Of a stretch of 64,000 bases of DNA, positions 29,288 to 38,023 are shown piece by piece. The stretch is from Nitrospira sp. (lineage in GTDB: Bacteria; Nitrospirota; Nitrospiria; Nitrospirales; Nitrospiraceae): the NCBI GenBank assembly GCA_022226935.1, contig CP092081.1:4030770-4094769 (forward strand), read 5' to 3'. The notes under the pieces are model-generated. The model made no database searches and was not told where the DNA came from. It worked only from the letters and a program-made list of their open reading frames with translations. The stretch's first letter is position 1. Every line of letters begins with the position of its first letter. The position numbers were made by a program, and so were the translations under genes.

Positions 29288-29317
29288 AGCAGTGGCCGGT
29301 GTCCAGGAGGTTGTGGA

Positions 29318-30355
29318 TTAGGACGAATGGCGTCTCGAGGCTGCGAGGATCTCCGCTCGCGGATCGTTGTGGCGGCCGTGGCTTAATTGTTCGTAGAGCG
29401 CCCGCTCTTCGTCGGACAGGCCGGTTGGCATGACGATTTTCAGCTTCAGGAACAGATCCCCATGCTCTCCGGTAGAGGTCGGCAATCCCTTGCCCTTCAA
29501 GCGCAGCTTGCTGTCGGCCTTACTGCCGGCTGGAATTTTCACCTTCACCGGCTCCGCCAGCGTGGGAGCCATCACGTCAGCCCCAAGCGCCGCTTCCCAG
29601 GGCCAGACGGGGAGTGTGACGTGAATGTCCGACCCCTTTTGCCGGAAGACACCGTTGGCTTGAATATGGACGCGCAGGTAGAGATCGCCCGGTTTGCCCC
29701 CATTCACTCCCGGTTGGCCCTTGCCTGCGATTCGCATGCGGGTATCGTGCTGCACGCCTGCCGGAATCCGTACTTCGATCGTACGTTTCTCGGTCTGGGT
29801 GCCTGAGCCGCCACAGACGACGCAGGGGCGACCTCGCACAATGGCGCTGCCGCCGCAGGCCTTGCACGTGACGCGCTCGGTGAGGTCGATGCGTCGGCTG
29901 ACGCCGGTCGCCACGTCGCGGATGCTGAGTTCCACATCGGTTTCCAGATCTTCTCCGTCTACGGCAAACCCCGTGGCGTTGCCGCCGCGACCCCGTCCCC
30001 CGAAGAAGGTCTCGAAAATATCCCCAAAATCGCCGCTGAATCCCCCGGCTCCTCCGGCTGCGCCGCCTCGCCCGGCTTGACTTCCCGCTTGCTGGCGAGC
30101 CTTTTCGTAGGCCTCGGCCTGTTCCCAGTTCTGGCCATACTGATCGTATTTTTTTCGTTTGTCGGGATCCGACAACACCTCATGCGCTTCGTTCAATTCC
30201 TTGAACTTTTTCTCCATTTCCGTTTTTTTCGCCCCGGTATGGAGATCCGGATGGATTTCGCGCGCACGGCGGCGAAACGCTTTCTTGATGTCGTCGGCAG
30301 AGGCGTCCCGCTGAACGCCGAGAATGTCGTAGTAGCCGCGTTGTGCTGTAGCCAT
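29318..30355 (-). CDS. DnaJ-like co-chaperone with a reduced zinc centre
   Basis: A 345-residue Hsp40. The J domain (residues 8-72) contains the HPD motif (IHPDLHTG) and KYDQYGQ. A Gly/Phe-rich linker follows ([11 protein letters not shown]). The central region has only two of the four CxxCxGxG elements (CKACGGSA and CVVCGGSG), enough for a single zinc site, then the two beta-domains of the C terminus ([20 protein letters not shown] and [20 protein letters not shown]). It would stimulate DnaK ATPase and deliver substrates. It is intermediate between DnaJ (four motifs) and CbpA (none). No dnaK is in the window. Confidence 0.92.
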   Translation of the reverse strand: MATAQRGYYDILGVQRDASADDIKKAFRRRAREIHPDLHTGAKKTEMEKKFKELNEAHEVLSDPDKRKKYDQYGQNWEQAEAYEKARQQAGSQAGRGGAAGGAGGFSGDFGDIFETFFGGRGRGGNATGFAVDGEDLETDVELSIRDVATGVSRRIDLTERVTCKACGGSAIVRGRPCVVCGGSGTQTEKRTIEVRIPAGVQHDTRMRIAGKGQPGVNGGKPGDLYLRVHIQANGVFRQKGSDIHVTLPVWPWEAALGADVMAPTLAEPVKVKIPAGSKADSKLRLKGKGLPTSTGEHGDLFLKLKIVMPTGLSDEERALYEQLSHGRHNDPRAEILAASRRHSS

Positions 30356-30398
30356 CAGGGTCTGTCCGTAGAAATCTTAGAGACGCACAAGCAAAGAG

Positions 30399-30440
30399 TG
30401 CAATGCTTTCCGGAGCTTACGAGGTCTCCGGACGCATTGC
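30399..30440. terminator. Imperfect stem-loop between ugpC-like and dnaJ-like genes
   Basis: GCAATGC plus TCCGGAG (30400-30415) pair with CTCCGGA plus GCATTGC (30426-30440), giving 14 bp interrupted by small bulges. It lies downstream of the ABC transporter ATPase gene on the minus strand and could terminate that operon, but the U-tract is weak. Confidence 0.45.
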
Positions 30441-30512
30441 AAGCGGACGTGTGGTTTTTCTCCGCTTTCCATCGCGCTCGCTACTACAGAGATAAGAAAG
30501 CTGAGACCACAG

Positions 30513-31610
<1,098 letters not shown>

Positions 31611-31708
31611 GTTGGTATCTTTCGAAGCGCACGGTCCACACTGCCTTTCAGAAGGCTGTCGATATCCTCTGTCTGACCGCCTTCAGGCCCAAGGCCGGCA
31701 GGCACAGG

Positions 31709-31824
31709 CTATTCAGAATGGCTGTCCAGCAAGGCCGCAGGAAGCACGGCGACTGAAGCGTACTTTCCGGGTACGTTGCAGGGAGACGTGCGACGAGAAC
31801 GCAGCTGGCGAACATTTGGATAGC
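31709..31824. repeat. Dispersed hairpin-forming intergenic repeat, copy 1
   Basis: About 116 bases that share blocks with 50808-50930: CAGCAAGGCCGCAG (31727-31740), GGGTACGTTG and CGAGAACG in the same order. The ends (CTATTCAGAATGG and ATTTGGATAG) are roughly inverted. The copy sits between two genes of the sugar importer operon. Confidence 0.75.
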
Positions 31825-31827
31825 TTG

Positions 31828-32643
31828 CTAGCCTTTTACCGCTCCTGCGGAAAGTCCGCTGACAATCCATCGTTGGCACAACAGGACGACGACGATCAAG
31901 GGAAGGGTCGCCACCACCGACGCCGCAGCCAGCTCTCCCCAGGGCATGGTGAATTCGCCCTGGAACAGCGCGATGCCGACCGGCAGCGTCTGTTGCTCCG
32001 GTTGGGTCAGGATCAACAGCGCAAAGAAGAACTCGTTCCAGGCATAGATCAGAATCAGAATCGCGGCGGTGAAAATACCCGGCGTCGCCAGCGGGAGCAT
32101 CACGCGGAAGAGGGTCGTCCAGGGCCCGCAGCCGTCCACGCGCGCGGCATCTTCCAACTCGGGCGGCAGTTCCTTGAAGAAGCTGGCCAGAATCCAGATC
32201 GCCAGCGGCAGGGTGAGGGCCACATAGGGCAGTACGACACCCCACCGATGATTGAGTCCCCCGACCGTATCGAGCAGCCGCCAGACCGGCCCGGCGATGG
32301 CCATTTGTGGAAACATCGAGACGCAGAGCAGCACGGCCAGAATTCCTCGTTTGCCGGGGATCGTGAGCCGAGCCAATGCATAGGCGGCCGGGATGGCGAA
32401 TAGAAGCGCAAGCAGCGTCGTGGACCCGGCCACTACGACGCTGTTCAGCACGTAGTCGAACAGGTGATGGTCGAAGAGGGCGGCGCGATAGAACTCCAGG
32501 CTGCCCGAGGGCCACCAGGTGGGCGGAACGGCTTCGATTTCAGTTTGCGACTTGAACGAGGTCAAAACGAACCAGAGGAACGGCAGCAGACTGAGTCCCA
32601 CTGTCGCGAGGATGCCGCCTGCAAGTAGAATCCGCCGCTTCAT
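31828..32643 (-). CDS. Carbohydrate ABC transporter permease (MalG/UgpE-like)
   Basis: A 271-residue membrane protein with about six transmembrane segments, beginning LLAGGILATVGLSLLPFLWFVLTSF. The cytoplasmic coupling loop EELEDAARVDG-type motif appears as LPPELEDAARVDGCGPWTTLFRVMLPLATPGI, the EAA motif that contacts the ATPase. The start ATG at 32643 overlaps the stop of the partner permease (ATGA). It forms a heterodimer with that protein. The segment PTWWPSGSLEFYRAAL is typical of MalG-type permeases. Substrate class: mono- or oligosaccharide. Confidence 0.94.
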   Translation of the reverse strand: MKRRILLAGGILATVGLSLLPFLWFVLTSFKSQTEIEAVPPTWWPSGSLEFYRAALFDHHLFDYVLNSVVVAGSTTLLALLFAIPAAYALARLTIPGKRGILAVLLCVSMFPQMAIAGPVWRLLDTVGGLNHRWGVVLPYVALTLPLAIWILASFFKELPPELEDAARVDGCGPWTTLFRVMLPLATPGIFTAAILILIYAWNEFFFALLILTQPEQQTLPVGIALFQGEFTMPWGELAAASVVATLPLIVVVLLCQRWIVSGLSAGAVKG

Positions 32644-33548
32644 GGACGACTGCGCTCCAGGAGGTGTGAGCCGATCGCGCGGAGGTAGGTGAGCGACAGC
32701 GCCATGATCATGAGGAACACGGCTACGGATATGGCGGAGCCGTACCCGATGCGGCCTTCCGTGAAGAGGGTTTGGTAGCCATAAAACTGCAGCACCTGCG
32801 TGGCGTCGCCTGGGCCGCCTTGGGTCATCACGAACACCAGATCGAAGACCCGAAACGCGTCCATCGTCCGAAAGAGCAAGGCGAGCAACAGCGCTGGTTT
32901 CAGCAGCGGCAGCGTGATGTGCCGGAACCGTTGCCACAAGGTCGCGCCGTCCACCCGGGCGGCGTCATAGAGATCGTCCGGAATGATCTGCAGGCCGGCC
33001 AAGATCAGCAAGGCGGCGAAGCAGGAGGTCTTCCACACATCGGCCAGCACGATGATGCCGAACGCGAGCCCGGGATAAGCCAGCCAGGGGATATAGGCCG
33101 TGACGCGCTCACCGAACAGCAGCAGGTTTGCAACCCCATATTGGTCGTTGAAGATGTAGCGCCACAGTTGCGATGCGACGACCGTGGGGATGGCCCAGGG
33201 AATCAGGATGGCGGCGCGCACCAGACCTCGTCCGCGAAATCGCTCGTGAATCACCAGGGCAATGATCAGCCCGCAGGCCAACTCCAGTAGCGTGGAGAAG
33301 ATCACAAATGCGAGGGTCACCACTAACGCATGCCGCGCGACCGGGTCATGGAGCAGCACCTGGTAATTTTCCGCACCCACGAACGGACTGCCAAGATGTG
33401 GAATACCGACGAAGATGTGGTGCAGGCTGAGCCAGAGCGAATCCGCGACGGGATATAACGCGAAGACCACGGTGACCAGGAGTGCCGGCGCCACCATCAA
33501 CCAGGCGGCCAATCCCTCACGGTGTCGTAGCACAGAATGCGCGCGCAT
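32640..33548 (-). CDS. Carbohydrate ABC transporter permease (MalF/UgpA-like)
   Basis: A 302-residue permease. About six membrane segments start at LAAWLMVAPALLVTVVFALYPV. It contains the EAA loop PDDLYDAARVDGATLWQRFRHITLPLLKPAL and the terminal TQGGPGDATQVLQFYGYQTLF typical of this family. The ATG at 33548 overlaps the stop of the binding-protein gene by one base and its own stop overlaps the next permease, giving tight translational coupling. The frame extends to 33911, but that part lies inside the binding-protein gene. Confidence 0.94.
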   Translation of the reverse strand: MRAHSVLRHREGLAAWLMVAPALLVTVVFALYPVADSLWLSLHHIFVGIPHLGSPFVGAENYQVLLHDPVARHALVVTLAFVIFSTLLELACGLIIALVIHERFRGRGLVRAAILIPWAIPTVVASQLWRYIFNDQYGVANLLLFGERVTAYIPWLAYPGLAFGIIVLADVWKTSCFAALLILAGLQIIPDDLYDAARVDGATLWQRFRHITLPLLKPALLLALLFRTMDAFRVFDLVFVMTQGGPGDATQVLQFYGYQTLFTEGRIGYGSAISVAVFLMIMALSLTYLRAIGSHLLERSRP

Positions 33549-34864
33549 CACGGCGCGCCCTTGGTCAGCGCCAGGAGTCGATCGATGTGCGCATCGGTGA
33601 TCGCCGCTTCTTGTGCGAGATTCAGTCCCTCCACGGCCAGGGCACGGCTGAAGTAGCGCTGCAAGAGATGCGAGATGGCGGGATAGACCGGCGACCGCGG
33701 GCGAGGCGTAGCGGCGTGGAGGACCGCGCGCTGATTCCTGAGCTGGGGCGAGCGGGCGAGGACTTCGGGATCGGAAAAGAGCGCCTCGCGGGACGGCGCG
33801 ATACCGGCTTCGCGCGAGAATTTCTTTTGCACGGCCTGGCTGGAGAGAAATTCGATGAGGGTCCAGGCCTCGTCCGCATGTTGGGAATACGCGCTGATTC
33901 CGTACAGCCAACCGCCGAGTGCCGCAGCGGTGCGCCCAGGCGAAAATCCAGGCAGGGGTGCGACGCCGACCTGTCCGGCAATCATCGAACGTGTCTGGTT
34001 ATTGGCGAGTTCCCAGGCATAGGGCCAATTTCTGTGAAAGATCGCATGCCCTTGCAGAAACAGGGACAGCGCTTCCGGTTCCTGATAGGTGAGGGCGGCG
34101 CGTGAGGTGAGCCGGCCGATGACTCGATCACGGACGAATTGCACGGCGGCCAGGGCGTCAGGCGACGAGAGGGTCGAACCGGCCCCGTCCGGTCGCAGCA
34201 GACTTCCGCCATGCCCTTCGACAAATTCCAGCATGTTACAGACCAAGCCTTCGTATTGCTTGAATTGCGCGGAGTAGCCTTGCAGCATCGGGTTCGTCTG
34301 TTGTTCGCCGGCCAAAATGGTTTCCGCCTGGCGGATAAGTTCCGGCCAGGTCGTCGGTGCGGCAAACCCGTATTTCGCAAGCAGGTCCTGGCGATAGTAC
34401 AGCAGCCCGGCGTCGATCCGGCTCGGGACGCCATAGTAATGGGTGTCGTACCGGCCGACCTCGATGGCGGCGGGTAGAAAGTCTTGTCGTATGGACGTCG
34501 AAAATTTGTCGTCGAGCGGACGAGCCCACCCGGCCGCTGCGAATTCCGGGACCCAAATGACATCGATAAAAAAGACATCGACCGTGGCATCACGGTTCTT
34601 CAACTTCTGCGTCAAGAGATCGTGGTACGCGGTCGAGCTATGCGGGGCCAGTTCACGCGCGACCGAGATCCGGGGATGTGCACGAGTGAAGTCTGCGAAC
34701 ACTTCATCCCACACGCGCGCATGGTCAGGTTTCCAGGACACAAAACGCAGCGTGACGCGGGGCTTCGAAGTGGTGGAGGCAGTCCCGGGCGATGATTCGG
34801 CACAAACGATTCCGGCACTGCCTATGAGCAGCGTGAGAACGAGTAGGCTGATCCAGCGGCGCAT
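33548..34864 (-). CDS. Extracellular sugar-binding protein of the ABC importer
   Basis: A 438-residue solute-binding protein family 1 member with a signal peptide (ISLLVLTLLIGSAGIVCAES). Motifs: VTLRFVSWKPDHARVWDEVFADFTRAHPRISV, VDVFFIDVIWVPEFAAAGWARPLD, YGVPSRIDAGLLYYRQDLLAKYG, and GGWLYGISAYSQHADEAWTLIEFLSS. This pattern is common in binding proteins for trehalose, maltose or related disaccharides. The start at 34864 (MRRWISLL) is chosen over 34927 because the signal peptide then fits. It is the first gene of the operon and lies about 60 bases after a promoter embedded in an inverted repeat. Confidence 0.92.
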   Translation of the reverse strand: MRRWISLLVLTLLIGSAGIVCAESSPGTASTTSKPRVTLRFVSWKPDHARVWDEVFADFTRAHPRISVARELAPHSSTAYHDLLTQKLKNRDATVDVFFIDVIWVPEFAAAGWARPLDDKFSTSIRQDFLPAAIEVGRYDTHYYGVPSRIDAGLLYYRQDLLAKYGFAAPTTWPELIRQAETILAGEQQTNPMLQGYSAQFKQYEGLVCNMLEFVEGHGGSLLRPDGAGSTLSSPDALAAVQFVRDRVIGRLTSRAALTYQEPEALSLFLQGHAIFHRNWPYAWELANNQTRSMIAGQVGVAPLPGFSPGRTAAALGGWLYGISAYSQHADEAWTLIEFLSSQAVQKKFSREAGIAPSREALFSDPEVLARSPQLRNQRAVLHAATPRPRSPVYPAISHLLQRYFSRALAVEGLNLAQEAAITDAHIDRLLALTKGAP

Positions 34865-34920
34865 CGCTCCGTGACACGTCTGTGGAGAGCGCTGGATGCG
34901 CTGACGTGAAGATATCCCTC

Positions 34921-34964
34921 GCATCACTCTCTGAGGTTATACACAGTCCCCAGAGGTGATGCAA
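34921..34964 (-). promoter_or_regulatory. Promoter with overlapping inverted-repeat operator for the sugar importer
   Basis: On the minus strand TTGCAT (34959-34964) and TATAAC (34936-34941) are 17 bases apart, the spacing of a sigma-70 promoter with a 5-of-6 -10 box. The same bases lie inside an inverted repeat: GCATCACTCTCTGAGG (34921-34936) against CCCCAGAGGTGATGC (34948-34962), nearly complementary with one bulge. A repressor bound here would block initiation. The start codon is about 65 bases downstream. The 200 bases from 34965 to the next gene show nothing else. Confidence 0.55.
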
Positions 34965-35164
34965 AACAATCGCGGTGCAACAGATAAGGCAGGTTGCCTG
35001 CCGCGCACCGCACAATACGTATGGCTCTGCACGTATGACTCTGCCGTGACCGCATACGATCAGCGCAAGAACAAAAGTCTCCACTCACGCGAAGTGAGCC
35101 AGCGCAAGTAACGACCTATCGCCGATCGGCCCGATAGCTCTGCCTCACCGGCTACGGCCCTCTC

Positions 35165-35551
35165 TTACTGCTTGCTCTGCACGGCGAGCTCCCACCGGTA
35201 GCCGTCGGGATCCGAAAACCATATCCCCATGCTTTTGGAGCCGGGGGCGACCGGTCCGATTTCGTCGCCCGGATCCTCCACGTCGACCTTATTCTTCTTG
35301 AGATGGACCAGGGCTTTTTTGAGTGCGGCCATGTTTGGAAGATGAAAGGAGACATGTCCGATGGTTTTCGGTGACGGCTTGCCTTTGGAGAAGACGATCA
35401 GCGTATGAGCATTGCCGATTCCCACGCCGCCTTCATACTCAAACTGTTTGCTGAGTCCCAATATCCGCATGAGCCATTTGGCGCTCGCGCGTGGATCGCG
35501 AACCGCCAACCCGAAATGCCAGACTGCGCCGAGAGTGAATGGAACCTTCAT
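35165..35551 (-). CDS. VOC (glyoxalase/bleomycin resistance) family protein
   Basis: A 128-residue protein with the beta-alpha-beta-beta-beta pattern of the vicinal-oxygen-chelate superfamily: LGAVWHFGLAVRDPRASAKWLMRILGL and MGIWFSDPDGYRWELAVQ. His in WHFGLAV and Glu in RWELAV are at the usual metal-ligand positions. The length (about 125) is that of a single VOC domain, which normally works as a dimer. It may detoxify or isomerise a small metabolite, but the substrate cannot be told. It lies 54 bases downstream of ogt on the same strand. Confidence 0.9.
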   Translation of the reverse strand: MKVPFTLGAVWHFGLAVRDPRASAKWLMRILGLSKQFEYEGGVGIGNAHTLIVFSKGKPSPKTIGHVSFHLPNMAALKKALVHLKKNKVDVEDPGDEIGPVAPGSKSMGIWFSDPDGYRWELAVQSKQ

Positions 35552-35605
35552 GTCCGGTACCTCCTCGTCAAAAAGAGAGTCATCGTACCATGGTGCCTGT
35601 GTCCC

Positions 35606-36151
35606 TCACGCAGAGGAGCGTGCGGCGCCCTCTGCCGCCTGTTTTTCGTGATTCAGGAGCCAGCGTTTGCGGTCCAACCCGCCGCCATAGCCGGTGAGGG
35701 ACCCATCCGCGCCGATCACCCGGTGACAGGGGACGACAATGCTGATGGGGTTGGCGCCGTTGGCGAGCCCCACCGCACGCATGGCCGACGGGCGCCCGAT
35801 GCGTCGTGCCAGCTCAGCATAACTCACCGTTCGCCCTACGGGGATCTCGCGCAGCGCTTTCCAGACGCGTGTCTGAAACGGGGTGCCTGCCGTCGCTGTG
35901 AAAAGAGAGTCGAGGGCGTGGAGATTGCCCTCGAAGTACGCCGCGAGGGCCAAGGCGGGCTGCGATATAGCCATTGCCGGTCTCAGCGTCACTCCGTTTG
36001 GTCCATAGTGGCGCGCCAGCAGGCGTCGCATGCGATGTTCGAAGTCCACCCAATCGACCGCGCGCAGACGCCCCTGTTCGTCTGAGAGGATCAGCAACGT
36101 TCCGATCGGCGTGATCAGGGGTTCCGTGAGAAGGTGCAGTTGGTGAGACAT
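35606..36151 (-). CDS. ogt: Methylated-DNA--protein-cysteine methyltransferase
   Basis: A 181-residue protein that repairs O6-alkylguanine in DNA by transferring the alkyl group to its own Cys. The active-site motif ISIVVPCHRVIG and the helix TPFQTRVWKALREIPVGRTVSYAELA (helix-turn-helix with Arg finger) are present. The N-terminal domain is of the shorter Ogt type. The start at 36151 (MSHQLHLL) is chosen; the longer frame adds 24 residues that overlap the ada stop region. It lies 26 bases downstream of the Ada-AlkA fusion, which has no such domain itself. Confidence 0.95.
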   Translation of the reverse strand: MSHQLHLLTEPLITPIGTLLILSDEQGRLRAVDWVDFEHRMRRLLARHYGPNGVTLRPAMAISQPALALAAYFEGNLHALDSLFTATAGTPFQTRVWKALREIPVGRTVSYAELARRIGRPSAMRAVGLANGANPISIVVPCHRVIGADGSLTGYGGGLDRKRWLLNHEKQAAEGAARSSA

Positions 36152-36177
36152 GGTGACGCTCCGTGGGTGTGGCAGTA

Positions 36178-37653
36178 CTATTGATCGACGGTCCAGAGAT
36201 ACTGCGCCGCATAGGCCCGCCATGGTCGCCAGGCTTCGGCGCGCTTCAAGAGGTGGGAGGCCGTGCGGGGCGCTCTTCCTTTCAACTGTCCGGCGCCCCG
36301 TAGGAGGCCGAGGTCGGTGGCTGGAAACGCGTCCGGCTCGCTAAAGGCGCGCAGGGCGAGATAGTGCGCGGTCCATGATCCGATACCAGAAATCGCCTGG
36401 AGTTGCGCCAGCCGTTCTTCGCTCGAGCCTCCTGGCGTGAATAAGCCTGGATTGGTTGTGGCCGCTTGTGCCAAAGCGGTGATCGTCGCTCTCCGAGCGG
36501 CAGGCATGCCAAGCCGGCTCAAGTCGGCGGTGGCCAGACAGCGAGCCGTCGGAAACGTTCGCGTCAGGCGGCTGTCCTCCGAATTGAGCAAGGGATCTCC
36601 CCACAGTTCGACCAATGTTGTTCCCAGTCTGCGTGCGGCGGAGACCGAGATCTGCTGTCCCAATACAGCTCGGACTGCAAGTTCAAAACTGTCCCAGCAG
36701 CCAGGGACACGCAAGCCCGGCCGGGCGGCGATGATGGGGGCAAGGGCCTTGTCTTTGGAGAGATGGGCTGCGATCGCATCGACGTCGGCTCCCACATCGA
36801 ACTGATGCCGGACGCGGGAGACAATGGACTGGAGCGCGCGGACCGAGGGAATACAGATCGTGGCCAGGAGGCTGGCTCTGCCGGGGCTATGCTCGATGGT
36901 GATGGTGCCTGTCAGCCCTTCATGGAAGACGCTGCGGCGGTACAGGCCATCTTCGACGACTTCCAGGCCGGCAATGGCGCGTGCGCGTAAGTATTGCAAC
37001 ATGCTAGCCCAATCATAGGGCGGCCGATAGGGAATTTGCAGCACGACCGGCGCAGCGGCGGCGGCACGGGGTGAGGTTGCGGCCGGGATGGCACGACGTA
37101 ATTCGCCCGGTGATCGGTGATAGAGGGAGCGGAAGGCATGGTTGAACCGGCGGACGCTGCCGAATCCTCCTGCAAGGGCCACCTCGGTCATCGAAAGTGT
37201 CGTGTCGTGCAGCAACTGTTTGGCGAACAGCATCCGTCTGGATTGGGCCACGACCACGGGCGCCACGCCGAGATGTTGGTCGAAGAGCCGGCGTAACTGG
37301 CGCGCTCCCATCCCGACCCGCATCGCGAGTGCCTCCACCGTGCCGTCCTCACGATCGAGAAAACCGTCGGCGATCAGCGCCAGCGCACGGGAGACGGTGT
37401 TCGAGGTGCCGCGCCAGCCAGGCAGTTCGGGAGCAATTTCGGGGCGGCAACGCAGGCAGGCGCGGAAGCCGGCCGCTTGAGCGGCTGCGCTGCCGGAGAA
37501 AAAGCGGCAGTGTTCCCGTTTCGGAGTCCGGGCGGGACAGATGGGCCGGCAATAAATCCCGGTCGAGATGACGCCGACGAACAGGCGGCCATCAAACCGC
37601 GCATCGCGGGTCTGCAGCGCGCGGTAGCTGATATCGGGATCCAGCGGTTCCAT
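36178..37653 (-). CDS. Ada-type regulator fused to AlkA DNA glycosylase
   Basis: A 491-residue fusion. The N-terminal Ada zinc domain (residues 1-80) has the four Cys of the family (GIYCRPICPA and FRACLRCRPE), which accept methyl groups from phosphotriesters. Residues 95-185 form an AraC-type helix-turn-helix (LSMTEVALAGGFGSVRRFNHAFRSLYHRSP). The rest is AlkA: a mixed domain, then the HhH-GPD glycosylase with LGQQISVSAA, ISGIGSWTAHYLALRAF and FPATDLGL (probable catalytic Asp). The Ogt module found in E. coli Ada is absent; a separate ogt follows. ATG 37653 is preceded by a frame extension without homology. Confidence 0.93.
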   Translation of the reverse strand: MEPLDPDISYRALQTRDARFDGRLFVGVISTGIYCRPICPARTPKREHCRFFSGSAAAQAAGFRACLRCRPEIAPELPGWRGTSNTVSRALALIADGFLDREDGTVEALAMRVGMGARQLRRLFDQHLGVAPVVVAQSRRMLFAKQLLHDTTLSMTEVALAGGFGSVRRFNHAFRSLYHRSPGELRRAIPAATSPRAAAAAPVVLQIPYRPPYDWASMLQYLRARAIAGLEVVEDGLYRRSVFHEGLTGTITIEHSPGRASLLATICIPSVRALQSIVSRVRHQFDVGADVDAIAAHLSKDKALAPIIAARPGLRVPGCWDSFELAVRAVLGQQISVSAARRLGTTLVELWGDPLLNSEDSRLTRTFPTARCLATADLSRLGMPAARRATITALAQAATTNPGLFTPGGSSEERLAQLQAISGIGSWTAHYLALRAFSEPDAFPATDLGLLRGAGQLKGRAPRTASHLLKRAEAWRPWRAYAAQYLWTVDQ

Positions 37654-38023
37654 GCCAATACTCTGCCATATCCGAGGGAGAAATTCCGGCCGTTTTCGGA
37701 CGTGACCATGACCGGCTTCGTGAATCATCGTCGTTTGTGGAGAATGGCCGCAGGATTCGCCGAATGGTTCGCCTCGCGCTCAGGATCGGCGCAGCGGGCG
37801 ACCAGTGTTGCGAGAATTTCCAATCGGTCGCTTTGCACGCCGGTGTCGGCGGCAGTACGACATCTGATCGTCGAAAACATGTGGCCGAACGGGTCGGGCT
37901 ACAATTTCAGTTGGTTTCTCAGACGAGGAGGCATAGTGTCTGACTCATTCTTACGTAAATCAAACTACGTGATGAGCAATCTGCATAGAGTCTCGGCTCT
38001 CCCCTTTCACCCAGGAGGTCGTC
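37654..38023. other. Divergent intergenic region between Ada-AlkA and toxin cassette
   Basis: 370 bases that must hold the promoters of both divergent genes. Overlapping open frames on the plus strand have no ribosome site and no family resemblance. A perfect palindrome TTACGTAA (37952-37959) lies about 65 bases before the toxin-like ATG, with TACGT recurring 15 bases later, and could be a regulator site. No promoter matches consensus well. Confidence 0.4.
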
